Origin: Brachypterus glaber
Taxonomy: Eukaryota; Arthropoda; Insecta; Coleoptera; Kateretidae
NCBI GenBank assembly: GCA_958510825.1
Contig: OY294047.1
Span: forward strand, 39,137,229-39,201,228
Direction: 5' to 3'
DNA length: 64,000 nucleotides
Shown here piece after piece: positions 11,948-23,970 of the stretch. Under the pieces are notes generated by a model. It was given only the letters and a program-made list of their open reading frames with translations, was not told the origin of the DNA and searched no databases. The position numbers were made by a program, and so were the translations under genes. Positions within the stretch are counted from its first letter, which is position 1. Every line of letters starts with the position of its first letter.

Positions 11948-12052
11948 CCAGGTGAAAAACTAACAGGAGTATTCTGTTAACATCCACAACTACTCTTTAA
12001 AATATCAGCCCGTGTACATTTAATGCAATTTACATTTAGTATTTGACTGGAC

Positions 12053-14260
12053 TATTAAAGCTGTTTCGTTATTTGTTCGTAGATTGAACATATTTAAGTA
12101 AACAAGTATTTTAAAGAGTTGCTTATCTACCCTGAGAGAGAATGAACTTTATTAACTGCCTACTGCAGATTGCTTAAATACACAGCATACTAATCTATTA
12201 AAAAATGAACAATTTAACAATAAAAATTGCTATGAATAATATTAATTGTGTCAATTAAAATTTGTTACGAAATTTCTATCAAAATCTTCTTGTATAATTT
12301 GTACATTTAAATATTTATATATTTTGTATAATACTTTTCTTCCATTAAGCTAAAAACTCCTAAACATTAGAAACCTGTCTGATTTTCCTTTAATATATTT
12401 TTTTTTGTTATTTAGTTAATTCAAAATACAACTTCAAATTTATTATAAAAAATATTCCAATAAAACAGAAAGAAAGATAAAAGAAAAGACCATATATTTT
12501 AAAATTAATCTAAGTAAAGTAATAAATATGTTACAATGTTCTTTATTTGAAATTGTATGAATGCTAGGGTGGAAAGAAATTTATTTTAAAACAGGTACAC
12601 TTTAAAATTAACATCAAATTTTAAGAAAATATTAAATTTGAAGAAATCTAGAAAACCAAAATGTCACAATTTTAAATGTATCATGTAATGTAATCAGTCT
12701 AAAATTTAAAAGTTATGTTTTGCATATAATCATCAATAAATTAAATTGGCTGCAACGTTGCATATATGAGCTGCAAAATCTATAAAATATTGAAAAAGGT
12801 CTATATAATAAGTAAAGATATTTTTTTGTATGTGTGGTACACCTTGTTACTGAAAAAGGACTTGGGCATAAAAGATGTATCTTTATTGATGTAAATAATA
12901 TGTACTATAAGGGATTCAAGCAAAAATTTTTGCTGTTTTAAAAACTGTTCCACACTAACATATGGGTTGTTTAAGAAGAACCTCTATAAGGGACATTTTA
13001 CATTTGAACAGTTCGCATATCACATAATATCACAGATGGATGATTCAAATATTTCTCTTTTTATCCCCAACCAAAATGGAGTTTGCCGCACTCGCTTTTT
13101 TTAAGTATAAATTTGTGTTAAGTTATTAAATAAAACTCCACTTAAAATTTACATTTAAAGTAGTCCGTTGAAGATATTTAAATAAACATTTCTACAAACA
13201 AAAAAATAATATCTTAAACGCATAAAATTAATTTATTTAGACATATTTTGTTAAATTAAAAAATATTTTTAATGCGTTAAAAATTTGTCTTTAAAAAATA
13301 TAAAACGATATTAAATGATAGTTTGTTTTTTAAACTGATATATGTATTTATTTTCCATTAATTTGTTTTCTTTTTCATTAAAATATGAAACGATGAAATA
13401 AAAATATGTCAAGGCATGTCCAGAAGCTTGCATAAGAACATAAAACATGTAGAATTGCCGCCAAAACAACCCTATAAAATTAAAATTACTAAATTACATT
13501 CATTTGAATGTTATGATGGATTAAGATGATATTTTTATTTGTGTATAAAGAAACTAACCCTATTTATTCTAACAGTACTTCGGTTAATTAAACTGTTGTT
13601 TATTAGTGTCTAAATTTAATTTAGTTATATATTTAAGAAAACATGTCTTAAATTAGATTGTACTCACGGTTTCGTGATATATTTTGCTACCAATTTTCTG
13701 ATGGTTAAGTTATAGACTTTCCGTGTGCTTACCTAGAACAAAATAAATACACATTAGAATTACAATTAAAGATCATATTTATACATTTATACGTTTATAG
13801 GATAATAATAATTATCTCTAAAAAACTTCTTAAATATAATAGCTTTAGGGGATTACCATTTCTAAATTATTAATAAAGTAAAGATACACATTTATTGCAA
13901 ATAAAGTAGGGTTGGTAATACACACAAGTAATTTACGCATTCAAAATAATGGAAATAAGACGTTTTCAAATAGACAAGGCGATATCATAAAAACAATAAT
14001 TGTGAAATTGTTTTTAAATTATATTCGCATTTTAATATTCTGTTCAAAAACTATCAAAAATTATCGTATAAACAAAGTTGTTTTGGTATATCAATATTTT
14101 ATCACCTGGTATAACACAATAACTTTTCATTTTTATTTCATTTTTTTTTTACAGAAAATGCTTAAATTTAAGCTATTTATTTTTCAAATTAATTAATATT
14201 ACTGTTACAAAACACATGTGCACATGCGACAGATCGTTGATTACTTAAAAAATTAATTTA
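12053..14260. other. AT-rich intergenic DNA with a truncated MITE end
   Basis: Long A/T-rich sequence with no gene. At about 13410-13452 lies GGCATGTCCAGAAGCTTGC plus AAGAACATAAAACAT, one end of the mini-element family that is two-armed at 26663-26787 and 61854-61998. The open frame 13912-14196 is A/T-driven with no motif. Confidence 0.4.
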
Positions 14261-14262
14261 GT

Positions 14263-14400
14263 TTGGATTTTCCGAGCCTAAAACGTTGGACAAGGAACCT
14301 CAAATCCAAGTTTGAAATACTTAGCTCAAAGCGTTCTCGAGCTATCGTGGTCAGAAGCTTCCGGGACAGACAGACCGACAGACACAATTTTTACTACGAA
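14263..14400 (+). repeat. Repeat module with GACAGACAGACCGAC tract
   Basis: GCGTTCTCGAGCTATCGTGG followed by GGGACAGACAGACCGACAGA. The same order, an inverted-GTATCG 'ctcgagttatcg' word and then a GACRGACGGAC tract, is seen at about 56133-56160 and on the minus strand at about 33590-33690. Shorter tracts occur at 15487-15500, 36981-36992 and 37699-37709. It marks a dispersed, probably retrotransposon- or foldback-derived repeat. An open frame spans it but lacks protein motifs. Confidence 0.45.
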
Positions 14401-15550
14401 AATCATCTTTTATGGATACAAAACTTCGACAAACATAAAAAACCAATACTTTTGCAAATTTTTTTACTAACTTTTCTTTCCTTTTCTTATTTTTTAAGAT
14501 TTTTTTACGACGGGGTAAAATTTTACCTAAATAATAAGTGCAACGAACACTTAAATTTCTAAAAAAGTTTCAAAGGATGTTGTAAAAATAGAAAGCTTAG
14601 TCACTGAAGGTAATATAGTGCGAACAAAGGGTGCAGTTTTTTAAACCTCATATTTCTTTGAAATTTGATAGAAACTAAGTTTTTTATGACTCGCACGACA
14701 AAAGGGTACTTGTGTTCCTCGAAGGAAAAACTAGAAAGTTTTTTACGCTTTATTTCATCTATTTGTCGCATTTCTGCTAGAGGGTAATAAATCTGAATGA
14801 CTTTTTTTCTTATGTTTTCTGTTGGAACTTTTTTAAAGCCCTATCGTAAAATCTATACAAATAACATTTTAATTTTTTTAATATTTAAAAACTATAAACC
14901 TTAAAGTTGTTTCCATTAAAAAGAAGTTATAAAAATATTAATAATCTCCTTACTTTTAGCAAAATCAAAATATGTGAAACGGGTACCTTTTCTAGGCGGG
15001 TGGAAAAATGAGTAAGTCTATAAAATAAGATAATAAATTGACTTCACTTTTCGTACATTTTTTGGATCATTTCCTTTTGTTTTTTCTTTGTAGCTTTATC
15101 GGATTGCTTTTCTGGCAGCACCACTAACAGAAATTTAAAAGAAAAATTAATTGAAATTAGTTTTACTTTGTCAAAATTTTACATCTAATTAAAAATGTAA
15201 AAATATATCAAAATTTATTAAAATGCCTATATCTCACTAATAGTCCTACTAAAAAAATAATAATACATGTTTTTGTAGGGAATTAAATATTATTTTCAAT
15301 TATGCAAAAAAAATATCTTACTTTGAATAATAAGTAAGATATCGCTAAAAATTATAGTTTTTGTCCATTTTCCCCCCTTTCCCTATGCTAATGTTAGCCA
15401 TGTGAAGCAAATAGAAAAGGTCCTGAATCGTTTGGTGAAAGAATTTTTCAAATCAGACATTCCGTTAAAAAGTTATAAGGTTAACATACAGACGGACAGG
15501 CAATTTTTAACACCAACTTTTTTTCACATGTTAATGGTATAGAAAAATAG
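14401..15550. other. Repeat-derived AT-rich DNA
   Basis: Continues the texture of the preceding module, with TACAGACGGACAGGC at 15487-15501. No gene and no clear element boundaries are visible. Confidence 0.35.
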
Positions 15551-15611
15551 CGTTACAGGGGGGGGGTCCAAAATGATCAAAATTTGCGTTAGGTAATTCT
15601 TGAACGTTCCC
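15551..15611. mobile_element. GGGAACG-family MITE, right end
   Basis: A run of G followed by GTCCAAAATGATCAAAATTT, then GCGTTAGGTAATTCTTGAAC and GTTCCC. This is the inverse of the end at 3029 and matches the right half of the complete copy at 29518-29604. TAA follows at 15612-15614. The left end is missing or reduced to GCGTTAC at about 15550. Confidence 0.65.
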
Positions 15612-15614
15612 TAA

Positions 15615-17358
15615 GGGGTGTTTCCACGCGTAAAAATTTTCTATTTAGGTACATTATTAATAAACCTAATATTTTATATTTAAATGATAAAGAACTTAAT
15701 AAATTACAAAATTGTGTAATTTATTATTATTTTATTATCAATTTAGCATGAATAAAATATTATTAACACACCCACTGCTTTATAATGACTAGTGATTAGT
15801 AATATAATACATTGTATTATAATAATAATTATTTATATATTCATTATTTACTTATATTAGATATTTCTAATGCCTTGATGATATATGGATCTGTCAATAA
15901 AAGATTTTTATAAATAAGTTAAATACCTCTTTAAATATTTTTATCAAAAAATTAATTATTCAGGTCAAAATAATTGTTAAGAAAATATGAATATAAAATA
16001 AATAAACGAAATGGTAATAAAAATAATTAAATCAAAATAGCAGAAAAAAAAGATCATATGAAAATTAAAGAACTTTTGGAAAATCGCAAAAAACTCCCAT
16101 TATTTCGAAAACTGTGGCATTTTACTCCTAACCGTTGGTTCAAAAATTGCTAGAAAATATTAAATATTCCTGGCAATTATCAAAAAATTAGCAAAAATGT
16201 GTATCCATATAATATTTTTTGTTTTTGTATTTTTCGCCGTTTTCACTGGTTCTATGATTTTCTTCCCTTAAAAATAAAAAAAGTTAGAGCTAAAACAAAC
16301 TTTTGACCCCCAAAAGATGGACTTTTGATCCAAATAACGATTGTTATTATTAAAAAAAAATCACTTCGAATGTAAGTTAGTGGTACCTAAAAAAATTTCG
16401 ACTTTTGGACTAAATGCCACAAATATTCCTTTGGAGGACCAGGTAAAAGACATACAAAAAAACAGGGTATGAAGAAAATAGATGTAAAATTAAAAAATAT
16501 GAGAAGAAGTTGTGGAAAAAAAGCAAAGAAGCAATTGTAAAATTAAATAAAATGTGGATTAACCCGCCACAGTGATAATAATACAATTATAATCAATAAA
16601 TTGACAGGATACAATAGAATATAAAAAAAATGTAACCCACATGCCAAATAAGTATTAATAAAATATTTTATTAACAAGTTGGTTTATATTATTATGCATA
16701 ATAACTGGTTATTAACAATTTGTATACTCCTTCGTTGATATTTTATAGGCAAATAATGTATTCCTATAGCTTTGCGTTGATGCCGATAGGTTGTGGTACC
16801 AATAAAGTGTACTTTATGAAGCCATTAAATATTTCGGCAACAACATTGGTCGGTAGCCAATATATGTTGTATCTTTTGTTAAAAAGAAAGTGGATTGAAG
16901 ATTTAAAAGTAACTTAATTGATGTTTTATATAATATACTATGTTTATATTAGTAAATAACGGAGGAGGAAAAAGTGTCGTAAGGTCTAACAGAATGCAAC
17001 CTAAATTGTATTTTAGGGACAAACGTAGTGCTAACATTCCTCAAAGCGTATTTTTTTCTAGGCTATTCTTTAGGCACATAGGGCATTTCAGATCATAATT
17101 ATCACTGAAGATCCATCCATTAGTTTTTGTTTTGGATTAAAGATTTTTACTTTGCAAATCGAAACAATTGATATTACATCAAAACAGATTTAAATTTTTT
17201 TTAAATCTGTTGTAAAATCTTACAACAATGACAAAAACTCGGATTTCATTAACAATCACAGAGAATACTAAAGAAAACTGTTTGGAGCATAGTTATTTGA
17301 AACACTTCAAACCATACAGTATGAGCCATATTATTTCTTTTAAACAGTTTCTATGTCA
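15615..17358. other. AT-rich intergenic DNA with a weak inverted repeat
   Basis: No supportable gene. TGTGGCATTTTACTCC at about 16114-16129 and GGACTAAATGCCACA at about 16417-16431 form an imperfect inverted pair some 320 bp apart, a possible old foldback. The open frame at 16720-16917 has no motif. Confidence 0.35.
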
Positions 17359-17375
17359 AGAGCTGTAGAGTTGTT

Positions 17376-17528
17376 TTTTTTACACCCCGGGATTCAACCG
17401 AGTCGGTTTTAGAGACACAACTACACATCCATGCCCCAGGCGGGATTCGAACCCGCGACCTCGGCATTACAAATCGAACGTGCTCCGCCTTACTCCACCG
17501 CCGCCGGCACTCCACTGCAACCGGCTGC
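17376..17528 (-). mobile_element. tRNA-derived SINE with 17-bp target duplication
   Basis: AGAGCTGTAGAGTTGTT occurs at 17359-17375 and again at 17529-17545, framing a GC-rich 153-bp insert in AT-rich DNA. On the minus strand the insert has a tRNA-like head with a B box (GGGTTCGAATCCC, 17443-17455) and an A-box-like TGGAGTAAGGCGG (about 17486-17498), a short unrelated body, and a poly-A tail (the T run at 17374-17381). These are the hallmarks of a SINE moved by LINE machinery. The head has mismatched stems, so it is not a working tRNA gene. The open frame 17351-17584 is a by-product. Confidence 0.85.
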
Positions 17529-17545
17529 AGAGCTGTAGAGTTGTT

Positions 17546-19060
17546 AAAAGAAACTTTTTGGTCTGCAAGTGTCTCGCATGTCAACTTTTTCTCTAGAATA
17601 ATAAATTACTTAACTCTGTAGTTAGTAACTAGAGAGTTTTGTAAGTAAGATATTAAGCTCGAGAAGAACTAGCCATAACAAATAACTATAACTCCTTGCT
17701 AGAGATTCCCCTTAATCATTTAGTAATTGTTTCCAAAAATTCCAAATACATCAAGTGCGCTTAGCACGACCAAACAGCAGCAGCACCTAAAGAGTAAAGA
17801 TAACCTTATCGAATAGCCATGAAGAAGTGCCGGATTGGCCGAGTAATAAGAACCCAGTTACAACCGGTTCTATATAAGGTCCCAACACGACATGTCTTGG
17901 CTCCTGTCACAGGCATTTCCTTCGCTAATGAGATGGAATTGGAAGGACAAACTCCGAGAGGCCGGCAAACGCCACTTTTACATTTACCTTTGAAAAAAGC
18001 CCATCCGTATAAAAAATTCGACATTTTGAAATGGCAGCATCGCAGCCAATTATCTGAACTTTACCCACGCCGTCACGTCACTTATTCGCACAATAAAAAA
18101 CACTTTACCAACACGAATTAAAAAATACTTAGTTGTTTTCATTAAATGTGTAATAAGGTAGGTAAGCCAATTATTGACATTTTATTATTTACTGCATTCA
18201 AATTTATTTGTAATTACCTGAAACTTTACTACGTTAAACTTAAGTGTATCTTTATTCTAATGGATAAAAATAAACGAAGTGCAGTAGCTTAAAAAGATAT
18301 ATTATTGCTTTTTAAAAATGATTGCATACTGAGAATATTAGGACCCATGTCCCAAATATTGCCAGGGTACTGGTAATAATAGCAAAGAACAAACTTACAA
18401 AAAATTAACAAACTAAGAAGAAAATATCTTGGCACAATAACAATTTCAGCTGTTTTTAGGTACAATTTGGGCACATAAATAACAATTTGTCGTTTTTAGT
18501 AATCTCCACGCATTTCATGTACGTATTGGTTACAACCTCATATCGGCCTGGCGATTCTCGTCGAATAAAAAGCAGAACCAAGATCTAGAACACTCTGAAT
18601 TCTACGTTACTTTATTTCTTGTTGTTTTTTTGTTTTTGTTATTTTTCTGTTGCATGGCAATATTAGAAACACAGCTACTTAAGACTACAATTTCAAAAAA
18701 TTACCTTTTCGCTTCTTTATTGATTGAAATACAATATGGGCCAAGAAAGTGCATATTTGTACTTACCTTATTACGTTCTTGCCCCGCAACAATCAATGCT
18801 ATCCAGCTTGCGACAGCACAATTTTATATTGGAAGAGCACGAAACACGAAATTCGTTTTTGTGTAACCCATTACCAACTGGATACAAATACATCATATTT
18901 ACATCTTTTCGATATAACAGATATATTGGCAGTGTCATCTATGACACAGACGACGGACTAACAAGTTTAAGAGGAGGTGGCAATATTAGGAACATGACAA
19001 TAATTGGCTCACCCACCTTATATCGTCACTCAAAGTACAAAAGGGCGTATGTTAAATTTT
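17546..19060. other. Unique DNA with GC-richer patches
   Basis: Two blocks, about 17745-18100 and 18500-19060, have balanced composition and no repeat signature. The first contains AGATAACCTTATC (two facing GATA words, about 17798-17810) and a TATATAAGG word near 17870. The second has the palindrome TGTCATCTATGACA (about 18934-18947). All three plus frames are partly open over 18630-19062, which argues against a real exon; the longest, 112 codons, has no motif I recognise. Regulatory function is possible. Confidence 0.3.
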
Positions 19061-19750
19061 AGCATTTTATAATTCAGTAGGGTCTTTGAATAGAGTGGAC
19101 ATTAAACTTTATACTGTGTAAAGTGTGAACCAAATCAAACCATATCATAAGGAGATTAGTTAATGTTTTTATTATTATTATTATTATTGACACATTATTA
19201 TTTAAAATTTTATGATGGCAAATTGTAGTTTTCTCCACTATCTGATAAATACATAATGTGCGAGTTTAATTTACCTAATTTTATTTCTAAAATTCTCTGT
19301 ATTTTTTATCATACATTTCAAGAGCATTGCTAAGTGGCTTACTCCAATTTTTGATTAAATTTTAAAGTTCAAAGAAAGAAGTTTTTAAAAACAAAATGTT
19401 AATTTCAAAAGAAATTATTAAAATAAAAGCCATCCATAAAACATAGTTTCATTCAGCTTATATTAGGTGAAAGGCCTCCGATGTTACAGCTTTAAAGATA
19501 CTCGTTCTTGAGCAAGTTTAATAGGTATTCGCCATTAGGAACTGCCCAATCGTATTATGTGCCCAGAATATGATTAGACCGACACGTAATACCGATCAGC
19601 TTTTATATTTTTTATTTTGAAAGTTGATTTTTAGTGTGGCCTTTGAAATAAGGCAGGTAAATGTTCTTTTAAAAGGTTAAAAAATCTTCTGAAGCAAATA
19701 AATTTTATAAAAAAAAACGTACTACAGTTAATTTTCAAAGTTTTGTTTTG
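19061..19750. other. Intergenic DNA
   Basis: AT-rich with a short ATT tract near 19166-19188 and a slightly GC-richer block at about 19450-19600. No gene is visible. Confidence 0.3.
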
Positions 19751-19754
19751 TATT

Positions 19755-19830
19755 TTAAATTGCGTTAAAGTATTTGGAAAAATGTATATAATGGAATGCG
19801 TAGCATTACATATCTTCACGGCTTGTTTAC
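19755..19830. repeat. Dispersed repeat fragment (GTATTTGGAAAAATG family)
   Basis: Contains GTATTTGGAAAAATG, then TATATAATGGAATGCGTAGC, then a TTACATATCTTCAC block. The same series is present at about 33849-33930, where 24 extra bases separate the first two parts, and loosely at 56385-56450. Confidence 0.55.
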
Positions 19831-22146
19831 TGCTAAAATCGACTTGCAGCTAGTGTCTATCTGTTGAAAACTTTGGTATATGTTCAAACTAATAAATCAG
19901 CAGTTTTTATTTTATCCTTAATCGCCGAACAGGATGTCGGAAAGGCAAGGTGATAATATATTTAGCAATTAATTTTAGTCCTGTGGGAACACATGAAAGA
20001 TTTATTTTTAAATATGAATTACGCGCAAGTTCCAAAACTAATTCACGCTGAAAGATATAGTGGTTGAGCCGCACACAAGCCTACTTCATAAACAAGAAAA
20101 CCCGTAAATCCAATCCGACTCGATTAATATGTATGCATTCTGAACAGTGACTAAGAACGAAAAGAAAAATAATATTTGAAACAGGGCTTGATCAAGGACA
20201 CTAAATCTGTAAACTCTACTTCGGGCTGATCTAGTGTCACTAGGTTTCACGAGAATAAAAATTAATTGAATTGTCTTGATTTCGAAAAAAAATCTCGTCA
20301 CTTTGTCACTCTTGAGTGTCCTTGTTTCGACTTTTATTAAACCGTAATTTAAAATTAACCTTAATCTTTTTGGGTAGGTACAAAAACGAAACTTTTTGTG
20401 CAGCTAGATGCTGAACAAGTATAAAAAATTATTTTAAGCAAAAGTTTTTACGAAGGAGTATAAAGTGCAAATGTTTCTGTCTCTCCGTGTGTTCATAATT
20501 TTTAGGTTTAATTTATTTAATTTATTTTTATTTATGAAGGAACGATTATAAAAAATTACCTTTAAACAAGGGCGGATTTAAGGGGGGGCATGGGGGCGAC
20601 AGCTAAATTTAATGAACTTGGACAAATTTTTATTATTTAACGAAACTCTTTTCGTTCTTAGTTTCTGAATCAAAACTAAAGTTATCATCGACCACGCTTT
20701 TTAAACTCTACAAACAGGTGATGGGTATATAAATCAAATATCAAAAAGCATACATGTTCTATAATAAATCTTAAAAAATTATCAAACGAATTTTTGAATA
20801 AAAAAAACTTATAAATTATTGATGAAGTTCATTGTACTTAATTAATCATTTTGATTGCCTAAAAATATATTATATGGGTCAATAATTAAGTCTATTATCG
20901 ACGATATATTGAAATTATCTTACACATATTGATATATTGATATTATCGTTCACAAATTTTAAGAAATTCACTCCTCACAGAAATTTTAAATCTTTTAGAC
21001 AATTCAAAATATTTTTTTAATTAATGAATTAAAATTATTTTTAAAAGAAATATTAGAAAAAGTGTCTTTAAAAAAAGTAATTTTAGAAAATGTTTTTTTA
21101 ATTTTTTAAGAAAGTTTTTTTTTTAACTAGGTTTTTGCTTGTTTGGTTTAGAGAATAGAAAGTGAATTCATTTTTAAAAATATTAATTATACTTGGTAAA
21201 TTCATTTTGAAATATTGCAAATCTTGGTAATACTTCTAAAATTTAGAGATTTTACTGTTTTAAAATTTTGTGCTCAAGTGGGAAAGTAAAAACTTATTTG
21301 GGTAAAACTCAAGTGACAAACTGCATTAATCTATTTTATTTTTCATTGTTCTTTTTTTAAACACATTGTATTTTTGTTATTAAAGCTAAATTAACAAGGA
21401 CAAAAAATTCAAACCCTGTAAAATTAAATTAAAGCCATCCGTTTTGTAAAGCTACCTAAATAAGAGAAGACTGCATGCCAAGAGTCCGTATGAAAAATGT
21501 ATCGTACTGGGGCTGCCAAAAACTGATTGGCTACGTTGGAAGCCTGTTTTTTCTTCTTCAGAGTTCAAACAACAGGTCCTTTTCGAATCCCTGCCTGCAT
21601 TTTAAAAGGTAACCCTTTTTTGTAGTAGCCTTGGTAAAGCAAACGCCGTCTATCAAAAATTAATTAAAAATATAATTATAAAGGTTTGGACATGTAGACG
21701 AAAAAATTACAATGTAAGGAATGCATTCTGATCGACATATATGGTTAATTAATTATTCGGTAAGGTTTTTTGACAGCGCAACTTTGTACTGATTTGAAAT
21801 AGTTTATAAGATACACTGATCAAAATTTTTAATTAAGGTTTTTACAATTCAGAAGGATCCTAGGTATTTTAAAATTTATGTACAAAAAAATAATTCAATT
21901 TTTGTTAAGATTTTACTATGAAGTTTCATTAAATTTTTGTTATGAATCTTTGTGGGCGTAAGGGTTTTAAATTCACGTACCCAAACCCAATAAAACCCGT
22001 CAACTTTAATTTGGATCTCCATATCTGATCCATTGCCATATTTTCTGGCCAATTAAAACAGGCAAATAGAGTTCCATTGCACAAAAAAAGACTTCGAAAT
22101 CTAACTATTGATAAGCGTTTTGTTTTCCTTTTTCAAAATATTGTTT
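19831..22146. other. AT-rich intergenic DNA up to the assembly gap
   Basis: A GC-richer patch lies at about 19915-20110. At 20570-20600 a GGGCGGATTTAAGGGGGGG phrase has the look of a transposon end, but I could not find a partner. A further balanced block is at about 21430-21620. No gene can be supported. Confidence 0.3.
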
Positions 22147-22346
22147 NNNNNNNNNNNNNNNNNNNNNNNNNNNNNNNNNNNNNNNNNNNNNNNNNNNNNN
22201 NNNNNNNNNNNNNNNNNNNNNNNNNNNNNNNNNNNNNNNNNNNNNNNNNNNNNNNNNNNNNNNNNNNNNNNNNNNNNNNNNNNNNNNNNNNNNNNNNNNN
22301 NNNNNNNNNNNNNNNNNNNNNNNNNNNNNNNNNNNNNNNNNNNNNN
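22147..22346. other. Assembly gap (200 N)
   Basis: Exactly 200 unknown bases, the size of a conventional placeholder, so the true distance is not known. Open frames read through it are meaningless. Confidence 0.98.
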
Positions 22347-22718
22347 TTTCAGCGACCCAAAATTAGTTAAAAAACATATGACTCCAATCGGGGCAAGAAA
22401 CCGTGTTGCCTAGTGTTATTAGTCGTATCCGATACTGAAATAATTTCACAAGAGGCATGTTTATTTAAAAATGTATAGTGATAACTTTTGGCAATTCAGT
22501 TGTAGCTACAATTTAAAATAGTAGTAAATCTAAATATTATGCTAAAAAATTAATAAGTTTAAACAGGAATATATACTCATCATGTAAGTTCCCATGTTGT
22601 TGGTATGATATGAATTATCATTTGACCCCTTCTCCAAACTAGCGCTTTTCACAAGATACACTTTTCCCTGTTTTCCATCAATACGCTCTACCTGATTTTA
22701 AAACAACCACGTTACTTT
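22347..22718. other. Spacer between the gap and the LINE
   Basis: AT-rich, with no recognisable coding. It could hold degraded upstream LINE sequence, but I cannot read a reverse-transcriptase match in it. Confidence 0.3.
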
Positions 22719-23786
22719 AGACAATTTTTATTTATGAATTGCCACTGTAGTCCACGTTTATTATTATTATTATTTACTTTTTTGTCATATTTGTTAGATA
22801 GATATCTTTACGTCTTTTATAATGGATTTGGTTCTGATCTATTTCTAGCAATGTCAGGGGTACCTCAAGGTTCTAACCTTGGACTTTTGCTATTTTTATT
22901 ATTCATAGATGATCTTAGTGAGTTAATTGAATGCCTGCATTTATTTTTTGCTGACGATTTAAAACTATTCATGCAAATAATTTGCATCAATGACTGCATT
23001 AGATTACAGAGGGTCTTGGATGCACTGCAACAATGGTGCGAATATAACTGTCTCAATTTAAATGTATCTAAATGTAAAATCATCTCCTTCACGCGTAAAA
23101 AAAACCCAATACTTTATAATTACTCAATAAGTTCTTTCTCCTTGGAGAGAGTATATTCCATTAAAGATTTGGGTGTCACATTTTCTAGTGATTTTTTATT
23201 CAGAGAACATTTAGATAGTATTGTATCAGCCTCATTAAAAATGTATGGTTTTATAATAAGAAATTGTAGTAAATTTACCAGTGTACTTGCTTTAAAGACC
23301 CTTTACAACTCTTTTGTTCGCTCTAGACTGGAATATTGTTGTACCATTTGGAATCCGTTTTATGAAGTTCACAGACAACAGGTAGAGAAAGTGCAAAAAA
23401 AGTTTCTTAAGTGTTTATATTTTAAAGTATTTGGTATATATCCAGCCAGAGGTTATGATTATGACGTCCTACTGTCTCAATTTGAGTATCAATCCCTAGA
23501 ACTTCGCAGAACAATAACCAGTATTAAAATGCTATGTTACGTATTGAATGGTAGAATGGACTCACCATTTATTTTATCAAAGCTAAATTTTTGCGTTCCA
23601 GCTAATTGTACAAGAACTTCTACCACTTTTTATAATCAAGTTGCCAGAACGAATACTCTACGCACTGAACCAATTTTCAATATAATGTATTGTTATAATA
23701 GATATTGTAAGAGTTGCGATATCCACTTTGATTCAGTGAGTAGAATAATTAATTGTATAGTCCTAGAGTATTGGCCAAAATGTTGA
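22719..23786 (+). pseudogene. 5'-truncated Jockey/CR1-like LINE reverse transcriptase
   Basis: An open frame of 350 codons from the ATG at 22734 encodes the C-terminal half of a non-LTR retrotransposon reverse transcriptase. Visible landmarks are SGVPQGSNLG at residues 41-50, the catalytic FADD at 72-75, LNLNVSKCK at about 107-115 and DLGVTF at 145-150, then the basic and Cys-rich tail usual in the Jockey/CR1 group. Similarity appears to begin before the ATG (CSPRLLLL resembles the GFSP region), so this ATG is not a native start. The endonuclease, palm N-terminus and ORF1 are missing. The usual Pro after NLG is Leu. The frame is otherwise intact, suggesting a fairly young 5'-truncated copy. 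In living elements the enzyme copies its RNA into nicked chromosomal DNA. Confidence 0.9.
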
Positions 23787-23970
23787 TTTTAATTTCTACC
23801 ATTTCAGTGATATATCGTATCTGTATTTGTTATATTGTTATAATATTAGATATTTTATTACATTGTTAATTAACTTTAAACCTTTATTTTGTAAACTTTA
23901 ATTTTGTAAATTTTCAAATAATATTGTCCTGTAATTGGTTTTTCTGTTGGGCAATAAAGATATTATTATT
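23787..23970 (+). mobile_element. LINE 3' untranslated region and tail
   Basis: AT-rich sequence following the reverse-transcriptase stop and ending GGGCAATAAAGATATTATT plus ATT-like units. A GGCAATAAAGATATT ending with short A/T repeats is typical of Jockey-like elements. I could not find matching target duplications, partly because the 5' boundary is uncertain. Confidence 0.65.

Larger units (their letters stand above)
11015..12050. mobile_element. Foldback MITE, family A copy 2 (interrupted)
   Basis: The ends match copy 1 at 983-1610: GTCCAGTCAAATAACGA on the left and the inverse, followed by TA, on the right. The base before the left end is G instead of A. Arms share GGGCTGATATTTTAAAGGGTAG and the CACCGGGT block with copy 1. 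The right arm is broken by a 206-bp insertion (11742-11947). The centre also holds a strong hairpin at 11382-11430. An open frame at 11608-11943 runs across the arm and the insertion and is not a gene. Confidence 0.8.

Noticed and set aside
3029..15611. A single 12.6-kb element bounded by the inverted GGGAACG ends
   Set aside because: The flanks do not form a matching target duplication (TTA on the left, TAA on the right), and the interior is a patchwork of unrelated MITEs; two truncated copies explain it better.
17430..17520. A functional tRNA gene
   Set aside because: A and B boxes are present but the acceptor and anticodon stems do not pair; target duplications and an A tail show it is a SINE.
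18630..19062. Frame of 112 codons with protein-like composition
   Set aside because: All three plus frames are open in parts of the same interval, and nothing in the sequence resembles a known family.
22077..22413. Two ~100-codon plus-strand frames across the unknown bases
   Set aside because: They are mostly unknown residues from the 200-N gap.
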